From Streptomyces hygroscopicus (lineage in GTDB: Bacteria; Actinomycetota; Actinomycetes; Streptomycetales; Streptomycetaceae), in NCBI GenBank assembly GCA_002021875.1, contig CP018627.1:11098001-11162000 (forward strand): DNA of 64,000 nt. The letters are read 5' to 3'. Each line of letters starts with the position of its first letter. Position 1 is the first letter of the stretch. The position numbers and the translations under genes were made by a program. A model generated the notes under the pieces. That model did not search any database. It was not told the DNA's origin and saw nothing but the letters and a program-made list of their open reading frames with translations. Shown here one piece after another: positions 52,133 to 61,514 of the stretch.

Positions 52133-53185
52133 TTACAGGGTGTGGGGGGTGACGGGTGTGGTGTGCGGGGCGGGGCCGGGGTCCTCGGGGATGCGGTCCG
52201 CCAAAAATCCGTAGGTCCGCCGCAGCGCGGGGTCGCGGCTGCCGGTGGTTCGCCACCACTGGTCGACGCCGTGCCAGCCCGGTGCGGCGAGCGCGCCGCC
52301 GTGCCGCGTGACGGACAGGCCCGCGGCCAGTCCCGCGAAGCGCAGCCGGTCGGCGAGCGGCCAGCCGGCGAGGGTCGCGGCGGTGAAGCTCGCGCCGAAG
52401 ACGTCCCCGGCTCCTGTCGCGTCCACGACATCGATGTCGAGCGCGGCGACCTCGGCGGCCTCGCCCGTCGTCTGGTCCACGGCGAGGGCGCCGTGCGGGC
52501 CGCGCGTGACGACGGCGACCGGCACGATATCGGCGAGCTTGCCGAGCGCGGCCCGCGCGCTGTCGGTGCGTGTGTAGCCCATCGCCTCGCCCTCGTTGGG
52601 CAGGAAGGCGTGGCAGCGCGAGAGCTGGTCGAGCAGCTCGCCGGACCAGGCCCCCGTGGGGTCCCAGCCGACATCCGCGAAGATCTTGGTGCCCGCGGCG
52701 GCGGCCTTCGCGATCCACGTCTGGGGCTCGGCGCCGAGGTGCGCGATGGCCGCCCGTGCCCCCGGGGCGCTCGCCATCAACTCGTCCTGCGGATACGGGG
52801 GTTCCTGGCCGTGCGTGATCAGTGCGCGGTCGTCTCCCTGGGCGAGCGAGACGGTCACCGGCGTGTTCCAGCCGGGTGCCGTGCGCGAGAGCGCGAGGTC
52901 GACGCCCTCCTGCCGGGCGAGGATGTCGCGGCAGTACGCCCCGTAGAAGTCGTCCCCGAAGACGGTGGCCAGCGAGGTGGCGAGGCCGAAGCGGGCGGCG
53001 GCCACCGCGAGGTTGGCGATGCCGCCGGGGCCGCAGCCCATGCCCCGGGTCCAGATCTCCTCACCCGGTGCCGGCGGCCGGCCGAGACCGGTCATCACGA
53101 GGTCGTAGAAGAGCAGACCGGTCACCAGGACATCGGGTCCCGCAGCGTCGGGAGCCCGTTCCCCGGGCGGGGGAGGTTCGGCCAC
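52133..53185 (-). CDS. PfkB-family carbohydrate kinase
   Basis: 350 aa from GTG 53185 (AGGAGGAG upstream). Ribokinase-like motifs: GGIANLAVAAARFG near residue 55 and the catalytic/ATP motif DATGAGDVFGASF near 270. Phosphorylates a sugar or nucleoside, here probably a monosaccharide released by the locus's hydrolases. First gene of the minus-strand operon and divergent from the DeoR gene. Confidence 0.92.
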   Translation of the reverse strand: MAEPPPPGERAPDAAGPDVLVTGLLFYDLVMTGLGRPPAPGEEIWTRGMGCGPGGIANLAVAAARFGLATSLATVFGDDFYGAYCRDILARQEGVDLALSRTAPGWNTPVTVSLAQGDDRALITHGQEPPYPQDELMASAPGARAAIAHLGAEPQTWIAKAAAAGTKIFADVGWDPTGAWSGELLDQLSRCHAFLPNEGEAMGYTRTDSARAALGKLADIVPVAVVTRGPHGALAVDQTTGEAAEVAALDIDVVDATGAGDVFGASFTAATLAGWPLADRLRFAGLAAGLSVTRHGGALAAPGWHGVDQWWRTTGSRDPALRRTYGFLADRIPEDPGPAPHTTPVTPHTL

Positions 53186-53209
53186 GAGCTCCTCCTCTCG
53201 TCAAAAGTG

Positions 53210-53285
53210 TGCAGAAGTGCAGCGCATTGCAGAGGATCGTGCGGGCTCTGCGCAAAAATGGCAAGAGGGGTGCACGCGGATGCAT
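53210..53285. promoter_or_regulatory. Phased TGCA-type repeats in the kinase/DeoR divergent promoter
   Basis: TGCAG occurs at 53210, 53218 and 53228, TGCGCA at 53249, TGCAC at 53271 and TGCAT at 53281. Several are spaced by about 8-10 bases or a multiple near one helical turn. The region lies between the divergent operons and is the only place a shared regulator could act on both. Good -10 boxes are not obvious. Confidence 0.4.
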
Positions 53286-53320
53286 AGAAATGATTGAGAT
53301 TGACGAGTAGGCTGCTCGCC

Positions 53321-54070
53321 GTGCTGGCTGAACGACGACATCAGATGATCCTCCGCGCCCTGCGGTCCGGGGGCCCGGCGGCCGTGACCGACCTCTCCGA
53401 ACAGCTCGGCGTCTCCGCCGCGACCGTCCGGCGCGACCTGCTGAAGCTGGAGGAGGAGGGACTGCTCACCCGCGTCCACGGCGGCGCGGTCGTCGAGGAG
53501 GGCGACCAGCCCTTCGCGGAGGTCGCCGGGGTGCGCGTGGCCGAGAAGGACGCCCTGGCGGTGGCGGCCGCGGACATGATCGAGGACGGGCAGTCCGTGC
53601 TGCTGGACATCGGCACCACCGCCTACCGGCTCGCCCGGCAACTGCACGGCCGACGGCTGACCGTCATCACCAGCAATCTGGTGGTGTTCGAGGAGCTGGC
53701 CGACGACACCGCCGTGGAGCTGGTGCTGCTCGGCGGAGTGCTCCGGCGCGAATACCGCTCCCTGGTCGGATTCCTCACCGAGGACAATCTCCGCCAGCTC
53801 CACGCCGACTGGCTCTTCCTGGGGACCAGCGGCGTCCGTCCCAGCGGGCAGATCATGGACACCACGGTCATCGAGGTCCCGGTGAAACGGGCGATGATAG
53901 CGGCCAGTGACCAGGTGGTGCTGCTCGCCGACGCGGGCAAGTTCCCCGGCACCGGCATGACCAAGGTCTGCGGCCCCGAGGATCTCGACGCAGTAGTGAC
54001 CAACGCCCCCTCGGACTCGGCCACGTGCTCGGTGTTCGAGCAGGCAGGAGTAAAGGTGGTGCGGGTGTGA
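53321..54070 (+). CDS. DeoR-family sugar-operon regulator
   Basis: 249 aa from GTG 53321; the frame opens earlier at TTG 53294. N-terminal helix-turn-helix (VTDLSEQLGVSAATVRRDLL, HGGAV after it) and a DeoRC sugar-phosphate sensor domain with DIGTTAYRLARQL, TSNLVVFEEL and LLGGVLRREYRSLVG. DeoR regulators sense phosphorylated sugars. Stop overlaps the GH4 start (GTGA), so it is co-transcribed with the hydrolases. Confidence 0.93.
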   Translation: MLAERRHQMILRALRSGGPAAVTDLSEQLGVSAATVRRDLLKLEEEGLLTRVHGGAVVEEGDQPFAEVAGVRVAEKDALAVAAADMIEDGQSVLLDIGTTAYRLARQLHGRRLTVITSNLVVFEELADDTAVELVLLGGVLRREYRSLVGFLTEDNLRQLHADWLFLGTSGVRPSGQIMDTTVIEVPVKRAMIAASDQVVLLADAGKFPGTGMTKVCGPEDLDAVVTNAPSDSATCSVFEQAGVKVVRV

Positions 54071-55440
54071 AGCTGACCATTCTCGGCGGCGGCGGGTTCC
54101 GGGTGCCGCTCGTGTACGGGGCGCTGCTCGCCGACCGCTCCCCGGGCCGCGTCACCCATGTCACGCTCCACGACCTGGACGCCGCCCGGCTGGGCGCCGT
54201 CGCCCGGGTCCTGGCCGAACAGGCCGCGGCCGGCCCGGGAGGCACCGCCCGGCCGGAAGCCGGGGGAGCGCCCACGGTGTCCCACACCACCGACCTCGAC
54301 GAGGCGCTGCGCGGTGCCGACTTCGTCTTCTCGGCGATCCGCGTCGGCGGCCTCGAAGGCCGCGCCGCCGACGAGCGCGTCGCCCTGGACCACGGTGTCC
54401 TCGGTCAGGAGACGGTGGGCGCGGGCGGCATCGCCTACGGGCTGCGCACCGTCCCCGTCGCCGTCGACATCGCCCGGCGGGTCGCCCGGCTGGCCCCCGA
54501 CGCCTGGGTCATCAACTTCACCAACCCCGCGGGCCTGGTCACCGAGGCCATGTCCCGCCACCTCGGCGACCGGGTCATCGGCATCTGCGACTCGCCGGTG
54601 GGCCTCGGCCGCCGGGTCGCCCGCGCGCTCGGCGCCGACCCGGACCGCGCGTGGATCGACTACGTCGGCCTGAACCACCTCGGCTGGCTGCGCGGCCTGC
54701 GCGTCGCCGGGCGCGACGAACTCCCGCGTCTGCTCGCCGACCCCGAGGCCCTCGGCTCGTTCGAGGAGGGCAAGCTCTTCGGCCCCGAGTGGCTCGCCTC
54801 CCTCGGCGCGATCCCCAACGAGTACCTGCACTACTACTACTTCAACCGGGAAGCGGTACGCGCCTACCGCGAGGCCGAGCAGACCCGCGGCGCCTTCCTC
54901 CGCGACCAGCAGGCGCGGTTCTACGAGGTGATGGAGCAGGGCCACGCCCCGGCGCTCGCGACCTGGGACCGCACCCGCGCCGAGCGCGAGGCCACCTACA
55001 TGGCGGCCAACCGCGAGGCGGCGGGCGCCGGCGAGCGCGACGAGTCGGACCTGGAGTCCGGCGGCTACGAACAGGTCGCCCTCGCCCTCATGCGCGCCAT
55101 CGCCCGCGACGAGCGCACCACCCTCATCCTCAACGTCCGCAACCGCACCACGCTGGGCGCGCTCGACGAGGACGCCGTCATCGAGGTGCCCTGCCTGGTG
55201 GACGCGAGCGGCGCGCACCCGGTCTCCGTCGACCCGCTGCCCGGCCACGCCACCGGCCTGGTGTGCGCCGTCAAGGCCGTCGAGCGCGAGGTCATGAACG
55301 CCGCCGACAGCGGCTCGCGCGCCACCGCCGCCAAGGCGTTCGCCCTCCACCCCCTCGTCGACTCGGTCGCCGTCGCCCACCGCCTCGTCGACGGCTACAC
55401 CACGGCACACCCCGGACTCGCCTACCTGAACCGCCCGTAG
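54067..55440 (+). CDS. Glycoside hydrolase family 4 (6-phospho-beta-glucosidase-like)
   Basis: 457 aa from GTG 54067. NAD-binding LTILGGGGFRVP at the N-terminus; metal and substrate motifs ICDSPVG (Cys of the CxxP ligand set) and GLNHLGW (His ligand); Tyr-rich NEYLHYYYFN. GH4 enzymes use NAD+ and Mn2+ in a redox-elimination mechanism on phosphorylated or non-phosphorylated glycosides. A CUT1 importer gives non-phosphorylated sugars, so either the kinase acts first or the substrate is not phosphorylated. Translationally coupled to DeoR. Confidence 0.9.
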   Translation: MKLTILGGGGFRVPLVYGALLADRSPGRVTHVTLHDLDAARLGAVARVLAEQAAAGPGGTARPEAGGAPTVSHTTDLDEALRGADFVFSAIRVGGLEGRAADERVALDHGVLGQETVGAGGIAYGLRTVPVAVDIARRVARLAPDAWVINFTNPAGLVTEAMSRHLGDRVIGICDSPVGLGRRVARALGADPDRAWIDYVGLNHLGWLRGLRVAGRDELPRLLADPEALGSFEEGKLFGPEWLASLGAIPNEYLHYYYFNREAVRAYREAEQTRGAFLRDQQARFYEVMEQGHAPALATWDRTRAEREATYMAANREAAGAGERDESDLESGGYEQVALALMRAIARDERTTLILNVRNRTTLGALDEDAVIEVPCLVDASGAHPVSVDPLPGHATGLVCAVKAVEREVMNAADSGSRATAAKAFALHPLVDSVAVAHRLVDGYTTAHPGLAYLNRP

Positions 55441-55451
55441 GAGCCCTCGCC

Positions 55452-58400
55452 ATGCATGACGAACGCCGCCGCATCGAGGACCGCGTCCAGCGCGTCCTCA
55501 CCCAGCGCATCCAGCCCGCCGCCCACTCGGCCTCCGTGCCCTTCACGATCGAGGCATGGCAGGCACCCGACGAACCGGTGCCCTTCGCCGAGGCGGCAGG
55601 CGCGCCGTACGAGCCCTTCACCACCGGGACCCCCTGGGGCCCGCCCTGGGGCACCACCTGGTTCAAGGTGCACGGCGAGGTCCCCGCCGCGTGGGCGGGC
55701 AAGCGCGTCGAGGCCGTCTTCGACCTCGGCTTCGTCGGCGACTGGCCGGGCAACCAGGCCGAGGCACTGGTCCACACCACAGACGGCGCCCCGCTCAAGG
55801 CGGTCAACCCGCAGAACCAGTACGTGCCGGTGGCGCACCCCGCCGAGGGCGGCGAGCACGTCTCGTACCTCATCGAGGCCGCCTCCAACCCCGACATCCT
55901 CGCGAACGACTTCAGCCGCCCCACCCCGCTCGGCGACAAGCTCACCGCGGGCCGCGCCCCCCTCTACACCTTCGGCCGCGCCGACCTGGCCGTACTGGAC
56001 GAACAGGTATGGCACCTGGGCCTGGACCTCACCGTGCTGCGCGAGCTGATGCTCGAGCTGAGCGAGCACGACCCCCGCCGCCACGAGATCGCCCACGCCC
56101 TCGACCGCGCCCTGGACCGGCTGGACCTGGACCACATCTCCGGCACCGCCACCGACGTACGCGACGCCCTGCGCGGTGTGCTGGAGCGCCCCGCCAACGC
56201 CAGCGCCCACACCCTCTCGGCCGTCGGCCACGCGCATATCGACTCCGCCTGGCTGTGGCCCATACGCGAGACCAAGCGCAAGACATCGCGCACCTTCTCC
56301 AACGTCACGGCGCTCGCCGAGGAGTACCCGGAGTTCATCTTCGCCTGCTCGCAGGCGCAGCAGTACGCCTGGGTCAAGGAGCACTACCCCCAGGTCTGGG
56401 ACCGCATCCACGAGGCCGTGCGCAACGGGCAGTGGGCACCGGTGGGCGGCATGTGGGTGGAGGCCGACGGCAACCTGCCCGGCGGCGAGGCACTGGCCCG
56501 CCAGCTCATCCACGGCAAGCGCTTCTTCCTGGACGAGTTCGGCATCGAGACCAAGGGCGTGTGGCTGCCCGACTCCTTCGGCTACAACGCGTGCTTCCCG
56601 CAACTGGCCAGGCTGGCGGGGAACGAGTGGTTCCTGACCCAGAAGCTCTCCTGGAACCAGACCAACAAGCTGCCCCACCACACCTTCTGGTGGGAAGGCA
56701 TCGACGGCTCCCGGGTCTTCACCCACTTCCCGCCGGTGGACACCTACAACGCCGAGTTCTCCGGCCAGGAGATGGCCCACGCCGTACGCAACTACCAGGA
56801 CAAGGGACGCGGCACCCGCTCCCTGGCACCCTTCGGGCACGGCGACGGGGGCGGCGGGCCCACCCGCGAGATGATGGAGCGGGCGCGCCGGCTGGCCAAC
56901 CTGGAGGGCTCCGCGAAGGTCGTCATCGAGCACCCCGACGACTTCTTCGCCGCCGCCCGGGCCGAATACCCCGACGCCCCGGTGTGGACCGGCGAGCTGT
57001 ATCTGGAGCTGCACCGCGCCACCTACACCTCGCAGGCCCGCACCAAGCAGGGCAACCGGCGCAGCGAGCACCTGCTGCGCGAGGCGGAGCTGTGGTCGAC
57101 GGCCGCCGCGCTGCACGCCGACCGCCCCTACCCGTACGAGCGTCTCGACCGGCTGTGGAAGACGGTGCTGCTCCACCAGTTCCACGACATCCTGCCGGGC
57201 TCGTCGATCGCCTGGGTGCACCGCGAGGCGGAGGCGGAGTACGCGCGGGTGGCGGCGGAACTGACCGAACTCACGGCCCAGGCGATGGCGGCGCTGGGCG
57301 GTGCCGCCGCGACCGGATCCGGTGCGCGGGTGTTCAACACGAGCCCCCGCCCGCGTGCCGAGGTCGTCGCCGTCCCCGCGGGCACGGCCGAAGGCCAGTC
57401 GCTGGCGGACGGCACCGTCGCCGTCTACGCGCGGGTGCCGGCGTCCGGCGCCGCCCCGCTGACCGCGGCCGCGGCCCCCGAACCCGTCACCGTCACCGGC
57501 GGCCGCGTCCTGGACAACGGCCTGGTCAGGGTCGAGCTAGCCGAGGACGGCACGCTCGCCTCCGTACGGGACCTGGTGGCCGGCCGCGAGGTCCTGGCCC
57601 CGGGCGCGGCGGGCAACCTCCTGCGACTCCACAGCGACCTGCCCAACTACTGGGACGCCTGGGACATCGACAAGCACTACCGGCAGCGCTGGACCGACCT
57701 GCTCGACGCCGACGCGGTCACCGTCGCCGAGGAGGGCCCGCTGCTCGGCGCCCTGCGCGTGGAGCGCGCCTTCGGCAAGGACGGCCGCTCGCGCATCGTC
57801 CAGACCATCACCGTCCGCGCGGGCAGCCGCCGTATCGACTTCGCGACCGAGATCGACTGGCACGAGGCCGAGAAGATCCTCAAGGCCGCCTTCCCCATCG
57901 ACATCCACGCGGACCGGTCCACCGCCGAGATCCAGTTCGGCCATGTCCACCGCCCGACCCACACCAACACCAGCTGGGAGGCGGCCCGCTTCGAGGTGTA
58001 CGGCCACCGCTGGGTGCATGTCGCCGAGCCGGGCTACGGAGTGGCGGTCCTCAACGACTCGACCTACGGGCACGACGTGGCCCGCACCACCCACGACAGG
58101 GGCGAGGGCACCGGCGGTACGACGACCACCGTCCGGCTCAGCCTGGTGCGCGCCCCGCGGGTGCCCGACCCCGAGGCCGACCAGGGCATCCACCGCTTCA
58201 CCTACGCCCTCCTGCCCGGCGCGACCATCGAGGACGCGATCGCCGAGGGCTACGCGCTCAACCTCCCGCTGCGCGTCGCCGACTCCGGCGCGGCCGTGGC
58301 GCCGCTGGTCACCACGGACGGCCCGGCCGCCGTCGTCGAGGCGGTCAAGCTCGCCGACGACCGTTCGGGCGATGTCGTGGTGCGGCTCTACGAGTCGCTC

Positions 58401-58580
58401 GGCGGCCGTACCCGCACCACCCTCCGCCCCGGCTTCTCCCACACCGGCGTCACCGTCACCGACCTGCTGGAACGCCCGCTCACCGAGGTCCAGGACGTGC
58501 CGAGGACCGATGCGGACGGCAACGTCACGGTGAGTCTGCGCCCGTTCCAGATCCTGACCCTGCGGCTGAAGCGGAGCTGA
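55452..58580 (+). CDS. Glycoside hydrolase family 38 (alpha-mannosidase)
   Basis: 1042 aa. Zinc/catalytic motif VGHAHIDSAWLWP (His262, Asp264), nucleophile Asp374 in WLPDSFGYN, LHQFHDILPGSS supplying another zinc His, then the long C-terminal beta-domain (TYALLPG). No signal peptide, so cytoplasmic. Cleaves alpha-mannosidic bonds of imported glycans. Starts 11 bases after the GH4 gene, in the same operon. Confidence 0.95.
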   Translation: MHDERRRIEDRVQRVLTQRIQPAAHSASVPFTIEAWQAPDEPVPFAEAAGAPYEPFTTGTPWGPPWGTTWFKVHGEVPAAWAGKRVEAVFDLGFVGDWPGNQAEALVHTTDGAPLKAVNPQNQYVPVAHPAEGGEHVSYLIEAASNPDILANDFSRPTPLGDKLTAGRAPLYTFGRADLAVLDEQVWHLGLDLTVLRELMLELSEHDPRRHEIAHALDRALDRLDLDHISGTATDVRDALRGVLERPANASAHTLSAVGHAHIDSAWLWPIRETKRKTSRTFSNVTALAEEYPEFIFACSQAQQYAWVKEHYPQVWDRIHEAVRNGQWAPVGGMWVEADGNLPGGEALARQLIHGKRFFLDEFGIETKGVWLPDSFGYNACFPQLARLAGNEWFLTQKLSWNQTNKLPHHTFWWEGIDGSRVFTHFPPVDTYNAEFSGQEMAHAVRNYQDKGRGTRSLAPFGHGDGGGGPTREMMERARRLANLEGSAKVVIEHPDDFFAAARAEYPDAPVWTGELYLELHRATYTSQARTKQGNRRSEHLLREAELWSTAAALHADRPYPYERLDRLWKTVLLHQFHDILPGSSIAWVHREAEAEYARVAAELTELTAQAMAALGGAAATGSGARVFNTSPRPRAEVVAVPAGTAEGQSLADGTVAVYARVPASGAAPLTAAAAPEPVTVTGGRVLDNGLVRVELAEDGTLASVRDLVAGREVLAPGAAGNLLRLHSDLPNYWDAWDIDKHYRQRWTDLLDADAVTVAEEGPLLGALRVERAFGKDGRSRIVQTITVRAGSRRIDFATEIDWHEAEKILKAAFPIDIHADRSTAEIQFGHVHRPTHTNTSWEAARFEVYGHRWVHVAEPGYGVAVLNDSTYGHDVARTTHDRGEGTGGTTTTVRLSLVRAPRVPDPEADQGIHRFTYALLPGATIEDAIAEGYALNLPLRVADSGAAVAPLVTTDGPAAVVEAVKLADDRSGDVVVRLYESLGGRTRTTLRPGFSHTGVTVTDLLERPLTEVQDVPRTDADGNVTVSLRPFQILTLRLKRS

Positions 58581-58584
58581 CGCC

Positions 58585-59853
58585 ATGGCCATGCGACCGT
58601 GGTTCCCCGACGCGAAGTTCGGGATCTTCATCCACTGGGGCATCTACGCCGTGGACGGCGTGCAGGAATCCTGGTCCTTCTTCGAGGGCGACGTCCCGCA
58701 CGAGACGTACATGGCGCAGCTCGACGGGTTCACCGCGGCGCGGTACGACCCCCGCGCATGGGCCGCCCTCTTCGCCCGCGCCGGAGCCCGCTACGCCGTG
58801 CTGACCAGCCGCCATCACGACGGTGTCGCCCTGTGGGACACCGCCCTCGGCGACCTGAACGTGGTCCGGCACACCCCGGCCGGCCGCGACCTCGTGGCCC
58901 CGTACGCCGAAGCCCTGCGCGAACAGGGCCTGAAGGTCGGCCTCTACTACTCGCACAGTGACTGGAACCACCCCGACTACGCCTCCACCCGCTACGAGGG
59001 ACGGCCGCCCGAGCAGGAGAACAACCCGTACGCCGAGGTCCCGAAGGAAGAGGAGGACCTCGACGCCTGGGCGCGCTACCTCGCCTACCGCGACGGCCAG
59101 GTGAACGAGCTCACCACCCGTTTCCGCCCCGACCTCCTGTGGTTCGACGGCGAGTGGGAGCGCACCGAGGAGCAGTGGGAGATCCGCGAGCTGGCCCGGC
59201 TCATCCGCGCCGAGGTCCCGGACTGCGTGCTGAACGCGCGCATGCTGAGCGAGGGCGACTACGCCACCCCCGAGCAGGGCGTGCCGATCGAGCCGCCCGC
59301 CGGGCCCTGGGAGCTGTGCCTGACCTTCAACGACTCATGGGGCTTTCAGCACCACGACCACAACTACAAGACGACGACCCAGCTGATCCGCTACTTCTCC
59401 GAGACCATCGGCGCGGGCGGCAATCTGCTGCTCTCCGTGGGCCCGAAGGAGGACGGCACGATCCCGGACGAGCAGGTCGAGCGCCTCGAAGGCATGGGCG
59501 CCTGGATCGCCCGGCACGCGGACGCGGTGTACGGCACCGTCGCGGGCCTGCCCGCCGGGCACCACTACGGCCCCAGCACCCTCGCGGCCGACCGCCGCAC
59601 CCTCTATCTGACGGTCTTCGACATCCCGCGCTCGCCCATCGGCGTACGGGGCCTTAGGACCCCCGTACGCCGGGTGACCGTCCTCGGCACCGGCACCGAG
59701 CTCGGCCACCAGGTGATCGGCGGCCTTCACGAAGTCCCCGGCGTGCTGTGGATCGACCCGCCGGCGGCCGCCGACCTCGACGACCACGCCACGGTCCTCG
59801 CCGTCGAACTCGACTCCGAGCTGGAGCTGTACCGGGGGCACGGCCGGTCCTGA
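58585..59853 (+). CDS. Glycoside hydrolase family 29 (alpha-L-fucosidase)
   Basis: 422 aa. GH29 hallmarks: WFPDAKFGIFIHWGIYAV at the N-terminus, SRHHDGVALWDT, YYSHSDWNHP, nucleophile Asp188 in LLWFDGEWE, and a C-terminal beta-domain. ATG 58585 and ATG 58591 are both possible. No signal peptide. Starts 4 bases after the GH38 stop, in the same operon. Confidence 0.94.
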   Translation: MAMRPWFPDAKFGIFIHWGIYAVDGVQESWSFFEGDVPHETYMAQLDGFTAARYDPRAWAALFARAGARYAVLTSRHHDGVALWDTALGDLNVVRHTPAGRDLVAPYAEALREQGLKVGLYYSHSDWNHPDYASTRYEGRPPEQENNPYAEVPKEEEDLDAWARYLAYRDGQVNELTTRFRPDLLWFDGEWERTEEQWEIRELARLIRAEVPDCVLNARMLSEGDYATPEQGVPIEPPAGPWELCLTFNDSWGFQHHDHNYKTTTQLIRYFSETIGAGGNLLLSVGPKEDGTIPDEQVERLEGMGAWIARHADAVYGTVAGLPAGHHYGPSTLAADRRTLYLTVFDIPRSPIGVRGLRTPVRRVTVLGTGTELGHQVIGGLHEVPGVLWIDPPAAADLDDHATVLAVELDSELELYRGHGRS

Positions 59854-59864
59854 AGGGAGGCACG

Positions 59865-60175
59865 TCAGCCGATGGTGATGACGATCTTGCCTGGGGTCCC
59901 ACCGGCGGCCAGGGCGCGCCGCGCGTTGGCCGCGTGTTCCAGCGGCGTCGCTGTGAGCACGCCGCTGCCGACGGTGTCCAGGGCAACGTCCACGCCATTG
60001 GGGCGAGTTCGCGGACGTGACCTGCAGCACCGTGGCCGTAGGTGACCGGCTCGGCCCCGAGCGTGCGCAGGTAGTCGTGGTCGCGCGGTGAGGCGGTGCC
60101 GATGACGCGTGCTCCGCCCGATCGGGCGATCTGCACCGCGAGCGAGCCGACGCCTCGCCGTAGCCGGACGCTCAC
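59865..60175 (-). pseudogene. Quinone-oxidoreductase/zinc-dehydrogenase C-terminal remnant
   Basis: From about 60160 down, GVGSLAVQIARSGGARVIGT and TLGAEPVTYG match the Rossmann part of an MDR dehydrogenase. A frameshift near 60000 moves the rest (GVDVALDTVGSG, LAAGGTPGKIVITIG, stop at 59865) to another frame. The whole N-terminal catalytic domain is missing. It ends 11 bases from the fucosidase stop, and the phosphotransferase start lies just beyond its truncated end. Confidence 0.75.
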
Positions 60176-60200
60176 CTCGGCCGCGTGGAAGGATCAGCCT

Positions 60201-61229
60201 ATGCGGTCACGACTGGCGTTCGGGGACGAGTTACGGGCCGAGCTGGGATCACCCAGGAGCTCTCGCAGGCTGGGCAGCAGTGCGCGCTCGCGGGTGTGGC
60301 GCGTTGAGTTGCCAGGGACATCGGCGGTGGTGAAGCAGATCGTCGACGGGCCCGATGCCGACGAGCGATACGCCCGCGAGGTGGCCGCCCTGCGGCTCGC
60401 CGCCCGAGCCGAAACGCCCATCGTGCCCGCGCTGCTCGCCACCGATTCCGGCGAGCGGGTGCTGGTGCTGGAGCATCTGGATCACCAACGCCCGGCCGGG
60501 GACTGGATCGTCGGCTACGCGGCCGCTCTGGCGCGGCTGCACGCCACCGCCCGTCCGGAGGATGCCGGGATACTTCCGCGATGGCAGGGCCCGAACCGGG
60601 CCGACATCGACTCCTTCCTCGGGCTGGCCGTGGCGCTCCAGGTTCCTGTTACGCCCGGTGTCTCCGATGAACTCGATGACCTCGTGAACCGACTCGACCA
60701 GGCACCCGGCCATGCCCTGCTCCACGGGGATCCCTGTCCCGGGAATGATCTCCACACCGCCACGGGGATCAGATTCATCGACTTCGAGCAGGCGTCACTG
60801 GGCAGCGGTCTGATGGAGCTGGCCTATCTGCGTATCGGCTTCCCGACCTGCTGGTGTGTCACTTCGGCGTCCGAGCCGCTGCTGGAGCGGGCCGAGCGCG
60901 CCTACCGCACGGCGTGGCGCACCGCGACCGGCACCGAGACCCAGGACGGCCTTGCCGACGCGTGCGCCGGCTGGCTGCTCCGCGGCGACGCGCTGGTCGA
61001 GCGGGCGCGCCGCGAAAGCGATGACCATCTGGCCCGGATTCCGCAACGGGACTGGAAGTGGGGCACGGCGACAGCCCGGCAACGGCTCGTCCACCGGCTC
61101 GGTGTCGTCAGCAAGCTGACCGCCGATCACACCTCTCTGAGCGGCGTGAGCCGCCTCACCACCGGCCTGCGCCAACGCATGCTCACTCGCTGGCCGGCAC
61201 TGCGGCCGGTCCCGGCAAAGCGACCGTAG
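60201..61229 (+). CDS. Aminoglycoside-phosphotransferase-family protein
   Basis: 342 aa from ATG 60201 (GAAGGA 9 bases upstream). Kinase-like N lobe with VVKQIVDGPDADERYAREV, then catalytic loop LLHGDPCPGNDL (about residue 175) and metal-binding FIDFEQASLGSG. The APH fold phosphorylates antibiotics or small metabolites; without other evidence a resistance role should not be assumed. Followed by a terminator and then an exporter. Confidence 0.85.
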   Translation: MRSRLAFGDELRAELGSPRSSRRLGSSARSRVWRVELPGTSAVVKQIVDGPDADERYAREVAALRLAARAETPIVPALLATDSGERVLVLEHLDHQRPAGDWIVGYAAALARLHATARPEDAGILPRWQGPNRADIDSFLGLAVALQVPVTPGVSDELDDLVNRLDQAPGHALLHGDPCPGNDLHTATGIRFIDFEQASLGSGLMELAYLRIGFPTCWCVTSASEPLLERAERAYRTAWRTATGTETQDGLADACAGWLLRGDALVERARRESDDHLARIPQRDWKWGTATARQRLVHRLGVVSKLTADHTSLSGVSRLTTGLRQRMLTRWPALRPVPAKRP

Positions 61230-61232
61230 AGC

Positions 61233-61252
61233 CCGGCCGGCGCCCCGGCCGG
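61233..61252 (+). terminator. Hairpin after the phosphotransferase gene
   Basis: CCGGCCGG, loop CGCC, CCGGCCGG, starting 4 bases after the stop. The 262 bases from here to the exporter start show no further gene. Confidence 0.55.
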
Positions 61253-61514
61253 CGAGGTCGGGGCCGGGACTTCCCGGACCGGGCCCGGTGGAAGCGCCGA
61301 AACCTCGTACGTCCCATGCGTCTCGGAGATCGGCGTTTCGGCCAACCATCGGTACCGCACGGCGGCGCTGCCACGGCGACCGCACACTCGCCCCCTTGCG
61401 GCTCAAGGGCTCCAGCACGTCCGGAATCGAGCGCGTTCGATTCCCTCTCCGCGTCGTTATGCCGTGCACTGCCGAGCCATCCAGGCGCGGCACCCACCCC
61501 CAGGAGGGATGCAG

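Noticed and set aside
54651..58580. A 1309-residue protein ending with GH38
   Set aside because: The first about 267 residues are a shadow frame of the GH4 gene; GH38 begins at ATG 55452.
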